Assembly: GCA_022820995.1 (NCBI GenBank)
Contig: JAJEEM010000057.1
Span: 62,001-126,000 of the forward strand
Origin: Gemmatimonadota bacterium
GTDB taxonomy: Bacteria > Gemmatimonadota > Gemmatimonadetes > Palauibacterales > Palauibacteraceae
Reading direction: 5' to 3'
Length of the DNA stretch: 64,000 bases
In this document: positions 28,130 through 37,616 of the stretch, piece after piece
Position numbering within the stretch: the first letter of the stretch is position 1
Layout: each line of letters opens with the position of its first letter
Notes under the pieces: model-generated
What the model saw: only the letters and a program-made list of their open reading frames with translations
Told to the model about the DNA's origin: nothing
Databases searched by the model: none
Program-made: the position numbers and the translations under genes

Positions 28130-29573
28130 GTGTCACAGAAAACACCTCAACACGCAAACGAGCGAGCTGCGAACCGATTCTTGGACCGCGTGGACGACTC
28201 CGGCTTCTGGGAATCGATCGATCTGCGCTTCTGTGCTGTCCGGAATGGCCGCCGTTGGGTGAACCTCATCACGCGCGGTTTTCTCGATCATCGATCGTCC
28301 CGGTCCGTCCCCAAACTGTCGCCGGTCGACCGGCGAGACGTCCGCGCTTGGCAGGTCGTTCGTCCGGTGGCGGAACTGCCCGATGTGGTGCGCGGAATCG
28401 CCGGTGGCATGGCGAAGCTGCGCCCGCGCTTCGTCAGGTACGTCGATGAGTCGGGTCAGCCTACGGTTAATCTGAGATACAGCTTCAGCGAGTTGGCCGC
28501 CTCGTACCGGACTGCCGAGTACGACGCGTGGAGCTGTCACTCGCTCGTGGGTTTTGGTTCCTCGATCTTCGATGCCGTGAAACAAGGGGGTCACGATCCG
28601 TTCGAGTTGGACGGCATGATCCGCAGCGGGCGGAACGCCTACGATGGCCTGCCGGACCTGGTGCGCAGGTTCTGCGCGAGGCCCGGAGGCCTGAAGGTCC
28701 AAGGCAGCACTACCGTCGTCGAGTTGATCGCGCCCCTTGCCGCGCGCTTTGATCGCGAGAGTGTAGCGTCTACGCCCGAACGCGTGACCGTCGCCGTGCG
28801 GGCTGCCTCGGATGTCTTCGTTGCGAAGGCAGAGTTCGGTTGGACCCTGGGGACGTCGGGAGAGCCTCTCCGTCACGGATCAACCAAGCTCGTTGAACAC
28901 GCATGGAAACAGGAGGGAGCTGCTCTCCGTTCCCAGCTGCACATTCCGATTCGAAAAAGACGATGACACCGCAACGCTCTTCCTTCTCATCGGAGACAGG
29001 TGCGTAGACTGCGTGTCCGTGCCCCTGACGGGCTCCAATCCGCGGATGAGAGCGCACGATGTCTTCGACCGACGCGGTCACGAGTTCATCGAGAAGCTGC
29101 GAGACGACGAATGGCGGAAGGCGAACGAGTTCGAGACCGCCGTTGGTCTGCTCCTCTTCTTCCTGGGATTCCAAGTAGACCCGCTGAGCGCTCAGCAAGG
29201 GAGAGAGGCAGCTGTAGATCACCTGGCTCACGATCCCGCCTCTTCCATGATTCTCGCCGTCGAGTGCACGGTCGGGCCACCGGACGGGGGCGGCAAACTG
29301 GGCAAGCTCATCGCTCGCTCGGATTACCTACGCACCCAACTCCCTGACAACGAAGTGGTCGCGGTCCTTGCGACAGCCAGACCGCGCGCGGAGCTATCCG
29401 AGGTCGAGGTGGACAAGGCGTCGCGTGATGATGTTGTACTTCTGGCACAGGAAGATCTTCATGAACTGTGGATCGCCGCGCAGGCTGGTGAGACCGGTGG
29501 CCAGATGGTCCGGAGGCTTCGGAACCAGCTTGTCGAAGACAGGCTTCGACGGGCTCAGCGGCCAGTCACCTGA
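28130..29573 (+). pseudogene. PD-(D/E)XK-like nuclease gene split by a frameshift in an A5 run
   Basis: The first part (28130-28966, GTG start with GGAGAG upstream) encodes 278 residues of unknown fold (ANRFLDRVDDSGFWESIDLR...). The second part, in the +1 frame to 29573, carries a restriction-nuclease-like core: FETAVGLLLFFLGF, AVDHLAHDP, and ILAVECTVG with a downstream GGKLGKLIARSDYL. It has no start of its own after the overlap. Removing one A from 28954-28958 joins them into 480 residues, with the junction reading LHIPIRKDDDTATLFLL, a plausible strand pair. It is divergent from the reverse transcriptase, with 278 bp between the starts. Confidence 0.65.
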
Positions 29574-29589
29574 TTCGGCGCAAGACGCG

Positions 29590-30255
29590 CAGCGCAGAAG
29601 GGCCCTCAGCGAAGTAGGGAGGTCAAGCCACCGGCGCGAGAAGAACGTGTGGTTGCGCAACGGTGCCATGACGCAGCGCTCGACGTGCTGGGCGGCGGCT
29701 CCGCGTCACATCGACGAACGTGTAGTTCGAGGCCGCCAGCACACCGACGAAGACCACCGCGTCGCGCACCTCGCCGGTGCGTCCGTCGACAACCGCGAAC
29801 TTCGGGCCCGCGTAGTCGACGAACGCCTTCTCGCCCGCCCGGTACACCTGGCGCAGCACCACGTCCAGCCGACCCCGCCACAGCCGGTAGCGGTCGCAGA
29901 AGCGGCTGTACCCGTAGCCGTCGGGATGCGCCGTCCGGTACTCCAGCCACAACAGTCTCAAGGTGACGCCCTTGTGGCGCCGGAGTTCGCGGTGCACCCG
30001 GCTCCAGTCCGGCTCGGGACGGGGAACCCGCGAGGGCGGAGCCGGCGGGAACAGCGCCGCCTCCAGCGCGGCGTCGTCCATCCCCTCCGGCAGCGGCCAC
30101 GAGAGCCCGGCCGCCCTCGCCCGGCCCGCGTAGTCGCTCACCGTGCTGTTGGCGACGCCCAGCGAGGCGGCGATCTCGCGGTGGCTGCGCCCGAGTTCGT
30201 ACTTCAGGCGCAGCAACTCTCGGATCTTGCGCATGGACAACCTCTTCTGCGACAC
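29590..30255 (-). pseudogene. istA: IS21-family transposase IstA, internally deleted
   Basis: The N-terminal 178 residues are good IstA: KIRELLRLKYELGRSHREIA (HTH), GYGYSRFCDRYRLWRG, EKAFVDYAGPKF (first catalytic Asp region) and ASNYTFVDVT. At about 29706 the sequence jumps, in another frame, to the IstA C-terminal segment ERCVMAPLRNHTFFS. The middle of the catalytic domain is missing and no istB follows, so the element is dead. The GTG at 30255 starts SQKRLSMRK. Confidence 0.75.
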
Positions 30256-30347
30256 CCTCTCCCTCCTCGTCTGCAGGGACCCTCCGCGAGAGGGAAAAAG
30301 GGGGCCGCTACAGCAGGTTCTCCGGCACCGCTACTCGCTCACTCCAG

Positions 30348-30415
30348 GGGTGATCGGCGTGCGTCGGAATCACTGATCGGCATGCACTGGAATCGGTGAT
30401 CGGCAGGCGTCGGAA
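30348..30415. repeat. IS21-type terminal repeat array (3 units)
   Basis: Three imperfect units of about 24 bp, each containing TGATCGGC then a variable 3-5 bases then CGGAATC, lie upstream of the IstA fragment. Arrays of transposase-binding repeats are typical of IS21-family ends. The same unit type recurs five times at 37617-37725. Confidence 0.65.
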
Positions 30416-30433
30416 TCCGCACGTGATCGAAGC

Positions 30434-30693
30434 CATGAGGTCCCGCCTGTCTCCCGCCGCCCTCCTTTTGTGCGTCTGCTGCTAACCGCCTGCGAGGGTC
30501 CCCCGCAGGAACAGGCTGAGGTCGCCGCTACGGATACACCGTCCTCGAAGGGAGCCCCCTCCCTGCCGACTCGGCCAGCATCCGGCTCGACGCGAGTGAC
30601 CCCAACGTCGGGGTGTGGCAGGACCGGAACATCTCGGGGGATCCTCCGCGGGAATCCGGACCCATCGAGGTCGGACCCGTCGTCACCTTCTAT
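30434..30693 (+). pseudogene. Duplicated 5' fragment of the exported ureohydrolase gene
   Basis: This stretch is a diverged copy of the first ~290 bp of the ureohydrolase gene at 53199. It shares the lipobox region (CTAACCGCCTGCGAGG), then CCGGCTCGACGCGAGTGACC, GGGGTGTGGCAGGACCGG and ATCGAGGTCGGACCCGTC. Small deletions have destroyed the frame. It ends abruptly at the 3' end of the neighbouring minus-strand gene, before any metal-binding motif. Confidence 0.7.
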
Positions 30694-32512
30694 CGTGCCC
30701 CCCAACCAGCCGCAGATTCAGCTCTCTTCGCGGCGACGTGGGGTCGATGGTCAGGGTCGTGACGCGGTCGGGAAACAGGTCGGCGAGGCTCAGCGAAGCG
30801 TCAAGCGCGTCCCGGTCCACGTCTTCGTCCCTGCCAAGCACCACCAGTTCGATTGGAACGCCGGATGGCAGCCAGCACACTCTGTAGAAGCCGGTCGAGC
30901 TGCTTTTTTCCGTCCAGCGGCTCCGCTGGCCTTCGAGGTTCAAGGTGCGCGGATCCCTGACCCTGGCGAAGAGCCGAGGGTCGACTGCCCTCGTCAGCAA
31001 GTGAAGCGTCGCGTCCTCGAGCGGGTTTCCGTCCGTGTCCGTCACCCTCCCGGTTAGAATGCCCGTTCGCCAGGCTGCGTTGCCGGCAGCGGAGACCAGG
31101 GGAACACCGGGTGGGCCATTTCGACCGCAAACCGCGGAAAGGACGTCGCTCAGCGGGGGCGCTTCGAACCGGATCTCAACCATGCTGTCGGCATCCGGTC
31201 CCATTTCCACCTCGACGGACTCGGACTCGTACCACAGTGGCTCCAGGTACGGATGCGTGAAGTGGAGCGCGTAGGTGCCGACGCCCAGGTGATCCAGCTC
31301 GAATCGTCCTTCGGCATCCGTTTCCGTCTCCGTGCCGGATCCCTGCACGTAGACACGGGCGTTCGGCAGTCCAACGCCAAGCGAGTCGACGACGGTCCCC
31401 ACGACGCGCCTCCCCCGCTGTCCTTCAAAGACCACGCCCGCGTCGCCATGGGCCCGAAGCACCTCGCCGTGCGTGATGGCGACGCCCTCCAAGGTGGCTG
31501 AGGGTTGGCCCGTAAGGGGGTGCTCGGTCTCGCCCGCCGTGAACATTCGGATGTTCCACGAGGTGACGATCCAGGTGCCGTCCGGGAGGCGGCGGAAGCT
31601 CACCGTGCCGCCGGGGGACGCATCCATCAGCCAATCGGGCACGGGAAGGTTCACGTAGCGATAGTCCACCCGCTGGAGTTCCGCCGTCTCCGCATCGAGC
31701 CACATCGTCCCCGAGATGTCCGCCACGTTCCGGTCCGGCAAGGGCTCGAACTCCAACCCGACAAGTCGGCCGGCTCCGGACCGGATCCGCAGGCAGTGCG
31801 TGTCGAGAAACGGATCGGAAAGAAGAACTCCGGCGTCGGGACCCCAGAAATCCGACGCATCGGCCGAGAACCTTGCGAATCCTCCGTGCACGAGAGAGTC
31901 GGCTGCGCGGGCGACGTACGGTACGGACACGAGGGCCTGCCCATAGGCGCGATCCTCGGCCTCCACTCTGAGTCCGCGTTCGTCGAGAAACCGCTTGATA
32001 CCCAGCATCTCGTACCGGTAGAGACCTCGCTCCTGCGTCCACTCCGCCGCGGCGAGTGCCTTGCGCGCCTCGTCCCATACTCTGGCGACGGCCTGCCCCT
32101 CCTCGGGGCGCAGATGGCACTGGGGATGGACGGACACGCTGATTTCCGCCAGCGAAATCGCCTCGATGGGCGCGGCCATCTGCACCGTCAGGGTGTCGCG
32201 GGTGGAGATCCTGAAGAATGCCGAGTACGTGGTTCCATACCCGATCCGCTCGGCTCGCAACCGGTATTCGCCGGGGGAGGGGACCCGCAACTGGAACACG
32301 CCTGTACCGCTCCGCGTGAGCATCCGCTCGACGCCGCGGCCGTCCCGGTCCACCAGGGTGATCATCGCCCCCGCAATGGCCGCGTTGTCCCCCTCGTCGA
32401 CGAGCCTGCCACGCACCACCTGGCCTTGCATGGCCGACGCAACTGCGCTCTGGAGCACGACCAGTGCGATCGTTGCCGTCGTCAGGCGGATCCTGCCACG
32501 GCCGGCGGGCAT
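30683..32512 (-). CDS. Exported protein with carboxypeptidase-regulatory-like domains
   Basis: 609 residues from ATG 32512. The signal peptide region LTTATIALVVLQSAVASAM is followed by a CarboxypepD_reg-like Ig fold (VVRGRLVDEGDNAAIAGAMI...). Two further copies follow: VVGTVVDSLGVGLPNARVYV near residue 390 and ILTGRVTDTDGNPLEDATLH near 515. The mid-section (LFDTHC/DISGTMWLDAETAELQRVDYRYVNLP) is the linker domain common to such proteins in Gemmatimonadota and Bacteroidota. It may bind surface glycans or act in envelope assembly; no catalytic residues are visible. It is flanked by IS21 debris on both sides, so it is either a core gene surrounded by insertions or cargo. Confidence 0.75.
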   Translation of the reverse strand: MPAGRGRIRLTTATIALVVLQSAVASAMQGQVVRGRLVDEGDNAAIAGAMITLVDRDGRGVERMLTRSGTGVFQLRVPSPGEYRLRAERIGYGTTYSAFFRISTRDTLTVQMAAPIEAISLAEISVSVHPQCHLRPEEGQAVARVWDEARKALAAAEWTQERGLYRYEMLGIKRFLDERGLRVEAEDRAYGQALVSVPYVARAADSLVHGGFARFSADASDFWGPDAGVLLSDPFLDTHCLRIRSGAGRLVGLEFEPLPDRNVADISGTMWLDAETAELQRVDYRYVNLPVPDWLMDASPGGTVSFRRLPDGTWIVTSWNIRMFTAGETEHPLTGQPSATLEGVAITHGEVLRAHGDAGVVFEGQRGRRVVGTVVDSLGVGLPNARVYVQGSGTETETDAEGRFELDHLGVGTYALHFTHPYLEPLWYESESVEVEMGPDADSMVEIRFEAPPLSDVLSAVCGRNGPPGVPLVSAAGNAAWRTGILTGRVTDTDGNPLEDATLHLLTRAVDPRLFARVRDPRTLNLEGQRSRWTEKSSSTGFYRVCWLPSGVPIELVVLGRDEDVDRDALDASLSLADLFPDRVTTLTIDPTSPRRELNLRLVGGHDRR

Positions 32513-32517
32513 GGCGC

Positions 32518-32967
32518 CTACCCCTCTTGTGTCAGCGAGCGATCTCCGCATGCCGGGCAAGCTATGCCCACAGCAGGTATAGCCCAACCCTGGAGCAAGG
32601 AGGTGAAGTGGATGATGTGTACGTGGTGGAGCGCGCGGTCGAGGATCGCGGTGGTGAGGATCTCGTCGCCGGCGAAGATCTCGGGCCAGTCGCGCACGTG
32701 CTTGTTGGAGGTGAGGATGATCGAGCCCTTCTCGTAGCGAGCGCTCACGAGGCGGAAGAAGAGGTTGGCCTCCTGGCGGTCCGAGGGCCGGAAGCCCACT
32801 TCGTCGATGACGAGCAGCGCGCTGTTCAGGTAGCGCTTGACCTTGAGCCTTCGGGGAGGGACCGCCGCGCCTCCCTTGAGCACGTGCATGAGGTCATCGA
32901 GGAGGAAGTGGATGGTGCCGAACCCGTTCTTGATGGCCTTCACGCCGAGCGCCACGGCGAGGTTCAT
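32518..32967 (-). pseudogene. istB: IstB fragment, copy 1 (truncated at both ends)
   Basis: Encodes the central AAA+ part of IS21 helper ATPase IstB: MHVLKGGAAVPPRRLK, LLVIDEVGFRPSDRQEANLFF and IILTSNKHVRDWPEIF. The Walker A region is missing: at 32963 the sequence switches to a fragment of an SDR gene. The C-terminus (FTSLLQGWAIPAVG) also departs from copy 2. About 365 bp are nearly identical to copy 2 at 36690-37040, in the same orientation. Confidence 0.8.
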
Positions 32968-33115
32968 AGGCCGGGCCGTGGCCGCGCTGGCTGGCGATCA
33001 GGACGTTTGCCGGTGGACCGGACAGGTACTCGTGGCGGCCGCGCTCGCCGAACACTACGGCTTTGCGGACATCGATGGGCGGTCGCCCCGGCCGCTCACG
33101 CTGACCGACGTCTGA
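32963..33115 (+). pseudogene. 3' fragment of an SDR gene (copy of 43961-44113)
   Basis: Encodes the last 49 residues of a short-chain dehydrogenase (GRAVAALAGDQDVCRWTGQV...) up to the same stop codon as the intact SDR at 43298. Only a handful of bases differ. It abuts the broken IstB at 32962, marking a recombination joint. Between it and 33204 there is no gene. Confidence 0.8.
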
Positions 33116-33203
33116 CGCAGGAGCAACGCGGCGCGGCCTATCGGCTGCGCTCAGAACGAACGATCCGGAAGCCCCGGAGCCGGAACAAGTCAACCAAGCA
33201 GGA

Positions 33204-33272
33204 GGTGAAGACCGCAGCCTGAAGCGCTGACCTCGGCGAGGCCGGGTGTCAGACGAATACCGTACTTGTACA
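33204..33272 (+). repeat. 69-bp dispersed repeat, copy 1
   Basis: Matches 51190-51258 at 61 of 69 positions by direct count, in the same orientation. It ends in a GTAC-TTGTACA near-palindrome. In both places it lies within 20 bp of the 3' end of a minus-strand accessory gene. The GTGTCAG-GAAT-CCGTAC core resembles an insertion-sequence end, which is my best guess. Confidence 0.7.
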
Positions 33273-33291
33273 ACCTGTCCACCCCCCTTGG

Positions 33292-35232
33292 TCAACCCAA
33301 AAGTTGTGGCAAGTCCTTCCGGAGCTTTACCGCCAGCGGATGCGTCGGGAATCGTCGGATCGCTTCTCTCCAGGTCGACACGGCAGCTGTTTCGTTTCCG
33401 GAATCCCAGTGCACGCCGCCGAGGTTGAACCAAGCGAGATCGTAATCTTCATCCAGCGCCAGAGCCTGCTTGTAGGCGTCGATGCATCCCTGAACGTTAC
33501 CGATTCCCTCATAGGCGACAGCCACCTGGAACCAACTCTTGGCGTCTGGTTGATGTTCCAGCGCTTGCGGCAGCAGGACATCGATCGCGTCGTCAAATCG
33601 CCGCAGGAAATTCAATGCCGTGCCCAAGCAATAGCCGTACCTGTTCGGTGACAGTTCGAAGGCTCTACGGTAGCACTTTTCGGCCTCCGCCCAATCTCCT
33701 GCTGCCTGGGCCCAGTGCCCGACCCGATCCCAGAGGAAAGCGGCGTCGGGGTCTCCATCCGCAGCCATGATCTCGACGGTTTGCCTGAACCGCTCGTAGT
33801 TCCACCCAGTGTTCTCACCGCTTTCGAGAAGGTCGTAGATGCAGCGGAGCATCTCCTTCTTCGCTGGAAGATCGTCCGCGAACTCCTTTACGTAGGCGCC
33901 CCAGAAGGAGGCCGCGAACCGCGCCGCCCCGACCGATGATCTCCCGTATGTCGCTACCAACCTCGCGCACCACGGCCTTATCCATGGCGGCCTAGGCTCC
34001 GCGTGGAGTAGTGTGCGAAGTTCCCGAAATGCTTCCTCAAGCCTTTGTTGCTTGAACAAGATCTCGGCGCGCCACCCCTGCACAGGCGGCGACGTTACGG
34101 CAGAGCCCTTACGCCACACGATTTCGTCGAAATGCTCCAAGGCGAGATCGAGATCGGCATCTGTGTGTCTGTAGTGCCAAAGGCCCAGCGCGAAATGCGC
34201 TTCTGCCAGGTTTGGATCTAGCTCCAGAGCTCGTTCGTAAAGGGCTCGGGCCGCATCTAGGTCGTTCAGTTCTTCCATCGTAGTTCCAAGGTTCTTGTAA
34301 CACTGGGCGGCCACACGCGGTGATTCGCTCAGAAGGCTCAAGGCAGCACTGTAGGCATCCCGCGCCTTTTCGTACTCTTTGAGCGCTGCCCAGCCGTTGC
34401 CAACGCAGTAGAGGGTCGAACCTCGCGAGAGTCGGTTTCCATCGACGGCGTTGCTTAAGGCATCGATGCCTTCGCGGATGCGGGTCTCGTCGCACTCCAT
34501 CCCGTTGACTCCGAGGTTGATCTCTGCCATGTAAGCCAGCAGAAACGTCTCATCCGAAGAACCCAAGACCGCGCGGAACTTGTCGAAGGATTGGCTAATG
34601 GCTCTATCGTGACCGGCGTCATATAGCTCCACCAACACCATTCCTGCTTGCTTCGGATCAGCCGGAACCGGCAGGTCGATTGCCCCCTCCTCTTGAACGA
34701 TGCTCAAGGTTTCGGGAGGCTTGGTTGCCAAGTTCAATCGACGATCTCTCTCCCCCCTTGCCGCAGCGACGACGAACTCCTTCAGGGATTGCTGGAAATC
34801 CTCGTCGAATGTCTCCCTGAATCGCACCGTGAGCGATTGCTGATCGTATGGATCCTTGCCGCCGTGCTCGTATTGACGTACAACGTCGTCAACCCTACAC
34901 ACCAACAACTGCTCTGTTGGAGCATGGTAACAGACAAAGATCGAGCCGGGCTGCACAAGTAGATAGTTGATATTGGTTCGAGTAACCGAGACGCTAATAG
35001 AGCCATCGGTGTTTGCGTCACGATTAGTCGCTTTTAGTTGCACATGCACTCTGACATTTGTCATTTTTCCAGCGTCGACGGCTTCGATCACAAAATCCGT
35101 GCCGTAGTCGCACTCATCAGATTGAATGACAAATTCTTCAGCTGCGGAAACAGCCGCGCGGAAAGCGACCTTGGATCGATCCTCCATCCGATGCGCCGAG
35201 TCGCGCTTCGGAAGATCATCTAGGTGGGACAC
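33292..35232 (-). CDS. DUF4365-TPR protein
   Basis: 646 residues. The N-terminal DUF4365 domain (residues about 15-160) shows DYGTDFVIEAVD and VHVQLKATN, matching the D...ExK pattern of PD-(D/E)XK-like nucleases. The rest is TPR helical repeats, with canonical spacing at CYKNLGTTMEELNDLDAARALYERALELDP and AEKCYRRAFELSPNRYGY (broken here for length). The GTG start at 35232 has AAGGAG six bases upstream. DUF4365 proteins with repeat domains are frequent in defence islands, where the repeats could sense a phage product; that is inference. Base composition is lower in GC than the flanks. The 69-bp repeat lies 20 bp past its stop. Confidence 0.75.
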   Translation of the reverse strand: MSHLDDLPKRDSAHRMEDRSKVAFRAAVSAAEEFVIQSDECDYGTDFVIEAVDAGKMTNVRVHVQLKATNRDANTDGSISVSVTRTNINYLLVQPGSIFVCYHAPTEQLLVCRVDDVVRQYEHGGKDPYDQQSLTVRFRETFDEDFQQSLKEFVVAAARGERDRRLNLATKPPETLSIVQEEGAIDLPVPADPKQAGMVLVELYDAGHDRAISQSFDKFRAVLGSSDETFLLAYMAEINLGVNGMECDETRIREGIDALSNAVDGNRLSRGSTLYCVGNGWAALKEYEKARDAYSAALSLLSESPRVAAQCYKNLGTTMEELNDLDAARALYERALELDPNLAEAHFALGLWHYRHTDADLDLALEHFDEIVWRKGSAVTSPPVQGWRAEILFKQQRLEEAFRELRTLLHAEPRPPWIRPWCARLVATYGRSSVGAARFAASFWGAYVKEFADDLPAKKEMLRCIYDLLESGENTGWNYERFRQTVEIMAADGDPDAAFLWDRVGHWAQAAGDWAEAEKCYRRAFELSPNRYGYCLGTALNFLRRFDDAIDVLLPQALEHQPDAKSWFQVAVAYEGIGNVQGCIDAYKQALALDEDYDLAWFNLGGVHWDSGNETAAVSTWREAIRRFPTHPLAVKLRKDLPQLLG

Positions 35233-35369
35233 AATATCTCCTTCTCGAGGCAGGCAAGATCCGTGACATTATCAGTGAACCTAGAGTCAAGCGATGGACG
35301 TGAACGACCCATCAAGTCCGGCCTCGTAGCCAGTATTCAGGCTAAGCCTTCTTGACGTGGAAGCGACCG

Positions 35370-35990
35370 TCAGCCGTACAACGGGCCTGAGTATCCCTGA
35401 TTCACCCGCCACTGCAAGAACTCTCGACCGGCAAGGGAGATGCCTACGCCGGCGTCTCCCTCGGCAACGAGCCGTCGCGCCGTGAGGAACATAAGCCACT
35501 GATCAAACGTTCGATCAGCATGGAGGACTGGAAAATCAGCCGCAGCCGCATCGTAGAAACCCTGGAGATCATCCTGGGGGATCGGACCGGGCTGTGCGTT
35601 GAGGTACGTCAGCGCAGCCACCTGACTCCCGAAGATGTGATGTTGAGCCGCCTCGAACCACCGCACGATGCGGTTCGCCGCCAATCGCCTGGAGAGGGCC
35701 TTCTGGATGTCGGCCGGATCGGTGAGTCCTAGGTTCTGGATCTCTCCCTCGATGGCGTCCTCCATCTCAAGGAGCAGCGGGTTTTGATAGGTTTCCAAAA
35801 ACTCGGCCAGGGCGTCCGGCTTCTTCGCTGATGGCTGCGGGTCTTCGTAGGCACGGACGCCGTCCCTGCTGACGCTCCTCGTGCGATCAATGAACCGGCT
35901 GATCGAACGCTTGAACATCCCCATGAAGACCACACCGAGGGCAACCACGGCCAACGGCCACGCGAAGGACGACATGACAATTTGACCCAT
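35370..35990 (-). CDS. Membrane-anchored hypothetical protein, 206 aa
   Basis: One N-terminal TM helix (FAWPLAVVALGVVFMGMF) followed by a basic KRSISRFIDRTRSVSR and a soluble domain of helices (ALAEFLETYQNPLLLEMEDAIEGEI, ALSRRLAANRIVRWFEAAQ) ending in a winged-helix-like segment (FDQWLMFLTARRLVAEGD). No family recognised. It is followed by the DUF4365-TPR gene on the same strand after 137 bp and preceded by the 84-aa gene, so the three may be one cargo unit. The start may be ATG 35990 or the ATG five codons later. Confidence 0.6.
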   Translation of the reverse strand: MGQIVMSSFAWPLAVVALGVVFMGMFKRSISRFIDRTRSVSRDGVRAYEDPQPSAKKPDALAEFLETYQNPLLLEMEDAIEGEIQNLGLTDPADIQKALSRRLAANRIVRWFEAAQHHIFGSQVAALTYLNAQPGPIPQDDLQGFYDAAAADFPVLHADRTFDQWLMFLTARRLVAEGDAGVGISLAGREFLQWRVNQGYSGPLYG

Positions 35991-36103
35991 CCGCTAGAAT
36001 CGAAGTGAATGCTCACCCAGACAGGGTACGACGTCGCACCGAGGACCTGCCAGCCGCCTAATCGACGTACCTCACCCGACATCCCCTTCGCCAACATCAC
36101 GGC

Positions 36104-36358
36104 CTACTTGGTCACGGCCTCCGGTTCCCCGTACGGTAGATCGTTTTCTACACGGTCAATGGCATTCAGGTAGCCGTCCCAATAGGTGGTGAAGGGCGAT
36201 GTCTTCGCGTCCTGCTCGGCGACGCGGCGCAACTTGCTCAGTTCGCTGCCGAACCGGCGCACCGAAGCCATACATCCGGAGGCGGCGACGATTACGAACA
36301 GCGCAGCTATCTGGCCGCGCTGAAACTCGGGGTCTCGGTGTTCCTCAACGGTGCTCAT
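36104..36358 (-). CDS. Small hypothetical membrane protein, 84 aa
   Basis: MSTVEEHRDPEFQRGQIA precedes one hydrophobic helix (ALFVIVAASGCMASVRRFG) and a short soluble tail with TTYWDGYLNAIDRVENDLP. No family recognised. It lies 113 bp upstream of the 206-aa membrane protein, same strand. The 36359-36591 stretch before it holds no gene and runs into the IS21 remnant. Confidence 0.5.
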   Translation of the reverse strand: MSTVEEHRDPEFQRGQIAALFVIVAASGCMASVRRFGSELSKLRRVAEQDAKTSPFTTYWDGYLNAIDRVENDLPYGEPEAVTK

Positions 36359-36591
36359 TGCCGCCCTATTTCCCGGTCTGCGGCTTCGGGCGCAGGAGAA
36401 TGTCGGGGAGGTCGCGCGCGACCTTACTCATGGGCGTCCTCCCTGCTTCGTATCTTCCCGATGCTACGGTCGGCGGCTATGGCACGCAAACACTGCAAGC
36501 CGCACGGGCCCAACGACCGCGCGCCGAGCGGAGGTGTGCGGAGGCACGAACTTTTGTAGAGAGACACCCAGAACATACGCACCCGGGTTCT

Positions 36592-37098
36592 TCAAGCAGT
36601 CTCGATGTCACCTCCTTGCGCGGGAGCGGGGTTGGGCGGCCTGAGGAGGCCGTCGATCTCTCGAAGCCTGTAGCTGCAGCCATCGATGTGGATGATATGT
36701 ACGTGGCGCAGCAGGCGGTCGCGGGTCGCGGTGGTGAGGATCTCGTCGCCGGCGAAGATCTCGGGCCAGTCGCGCACGTGCTTGTTGGAGGTGAGGATGA
36801 TCAAGCCCTTTTCGTAGCGCGCGCTCACCAGGCGGAAGAAGAGGTTGGCCTCCTGGCGGTCGAGGGGCCGGAAGCCCACTTCGTCGATGACGAGCAGCGC
36901 GCTGTTCAGGTAGCGCTTGGCCTTGAGCCTTCGGGGCGGGACCGCCGCGTCTCCCTTGAGCACGTGCATGAGGTCATCGAGGAGGAAGTGGGTGGTGCTG
37001 AACCCGTTCTTGATGCCCTTCACGCCGAGGGCCACGGCGAGGTGGCTCTTGCCGACGCCGGGCGGGCCCATGAAGAGCACGTTGTCGGCCTCGCGCAC
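36592..37098 (-). pseudogene. istB: IstB helper ATPase, copy 2 (N-terminus deleted)
   Basis: 168 residues: DNVLFMGPPGVGKSHLA (Walker A), LLVIDEVGFRPLDRQEA (Walker B), TSNKHVRDW, and a C-terminal HIIHIDGCSYRLRE. In-frame IstB-like sequence extends upstream (WSKLETLAKCAFVREA) to about 37140 and then stops at the deletion joint with IstA. IstB normally has about 250 residues. Confidence 0.85.
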
Positions 37099-37153
37099 GA
37101 AGGCGCACTTGGCCAGGGTCTCGAGCTTCGACCAGGAGCGCGTAGCGGCGGCC

Positions 37154-37534
37154 CTAGGGGAAGCGGAAGTGGGCGAAGTCCACCTGGCCCTGCACGCCCG
37201 GGTCCGTCTCGAACCGCACGAGAGGGTCGGCCGGAGGGCGGGGCCGCACCTTCCGGACGTACTCCCTGAGCTGCGTGTAGCCGCCGGGATATCCCGCCGC
37301 GCGGATCTCCGCGAGCCGCCGCACGGCCGTCAGCTCCGGATACTCCTCCAGCCGTTCCCGCACGATCGCCTTGTACGGGTCCAGCTTCGTGGGCACCGGA
37401 GGCCGCGGACCGTAGCGGACCTCCTCGAGATCCCGGTCCAGTTCCCCTTCGTTGATCCAGCGATAGATCGTCTGACGGCTGATCCCCAGCTCGCGCGAGA
37501 TCTCCGTCACCGTCAGACCTTCGTCCAGGTACAC
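37154..37534 (-). pseudogene. istA: IstA N-terminal fragment, second IS21 type
   Basis: 126 residues: the HTH (LTVTEISRELGISRQTIYRW), then TAVRRLAEIRAAGYPGGYTQ and VRFETDPGVQGQVDFAHF, where the catalytic domain would begin, then a stop six bases after the family motif. It differs from the IstA at 29590, so at least two IS21-family lineages have visited this region. Confidence 0.8.
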
Positions 37535-37616
37535 ATCAGGTCATCCGGTGCCGCTTGCCCGCCCGGGTCACCCCGCCATCTCCCCACTCGCCCAACCGCA
37601 GGCGCGAACGGTGGAC

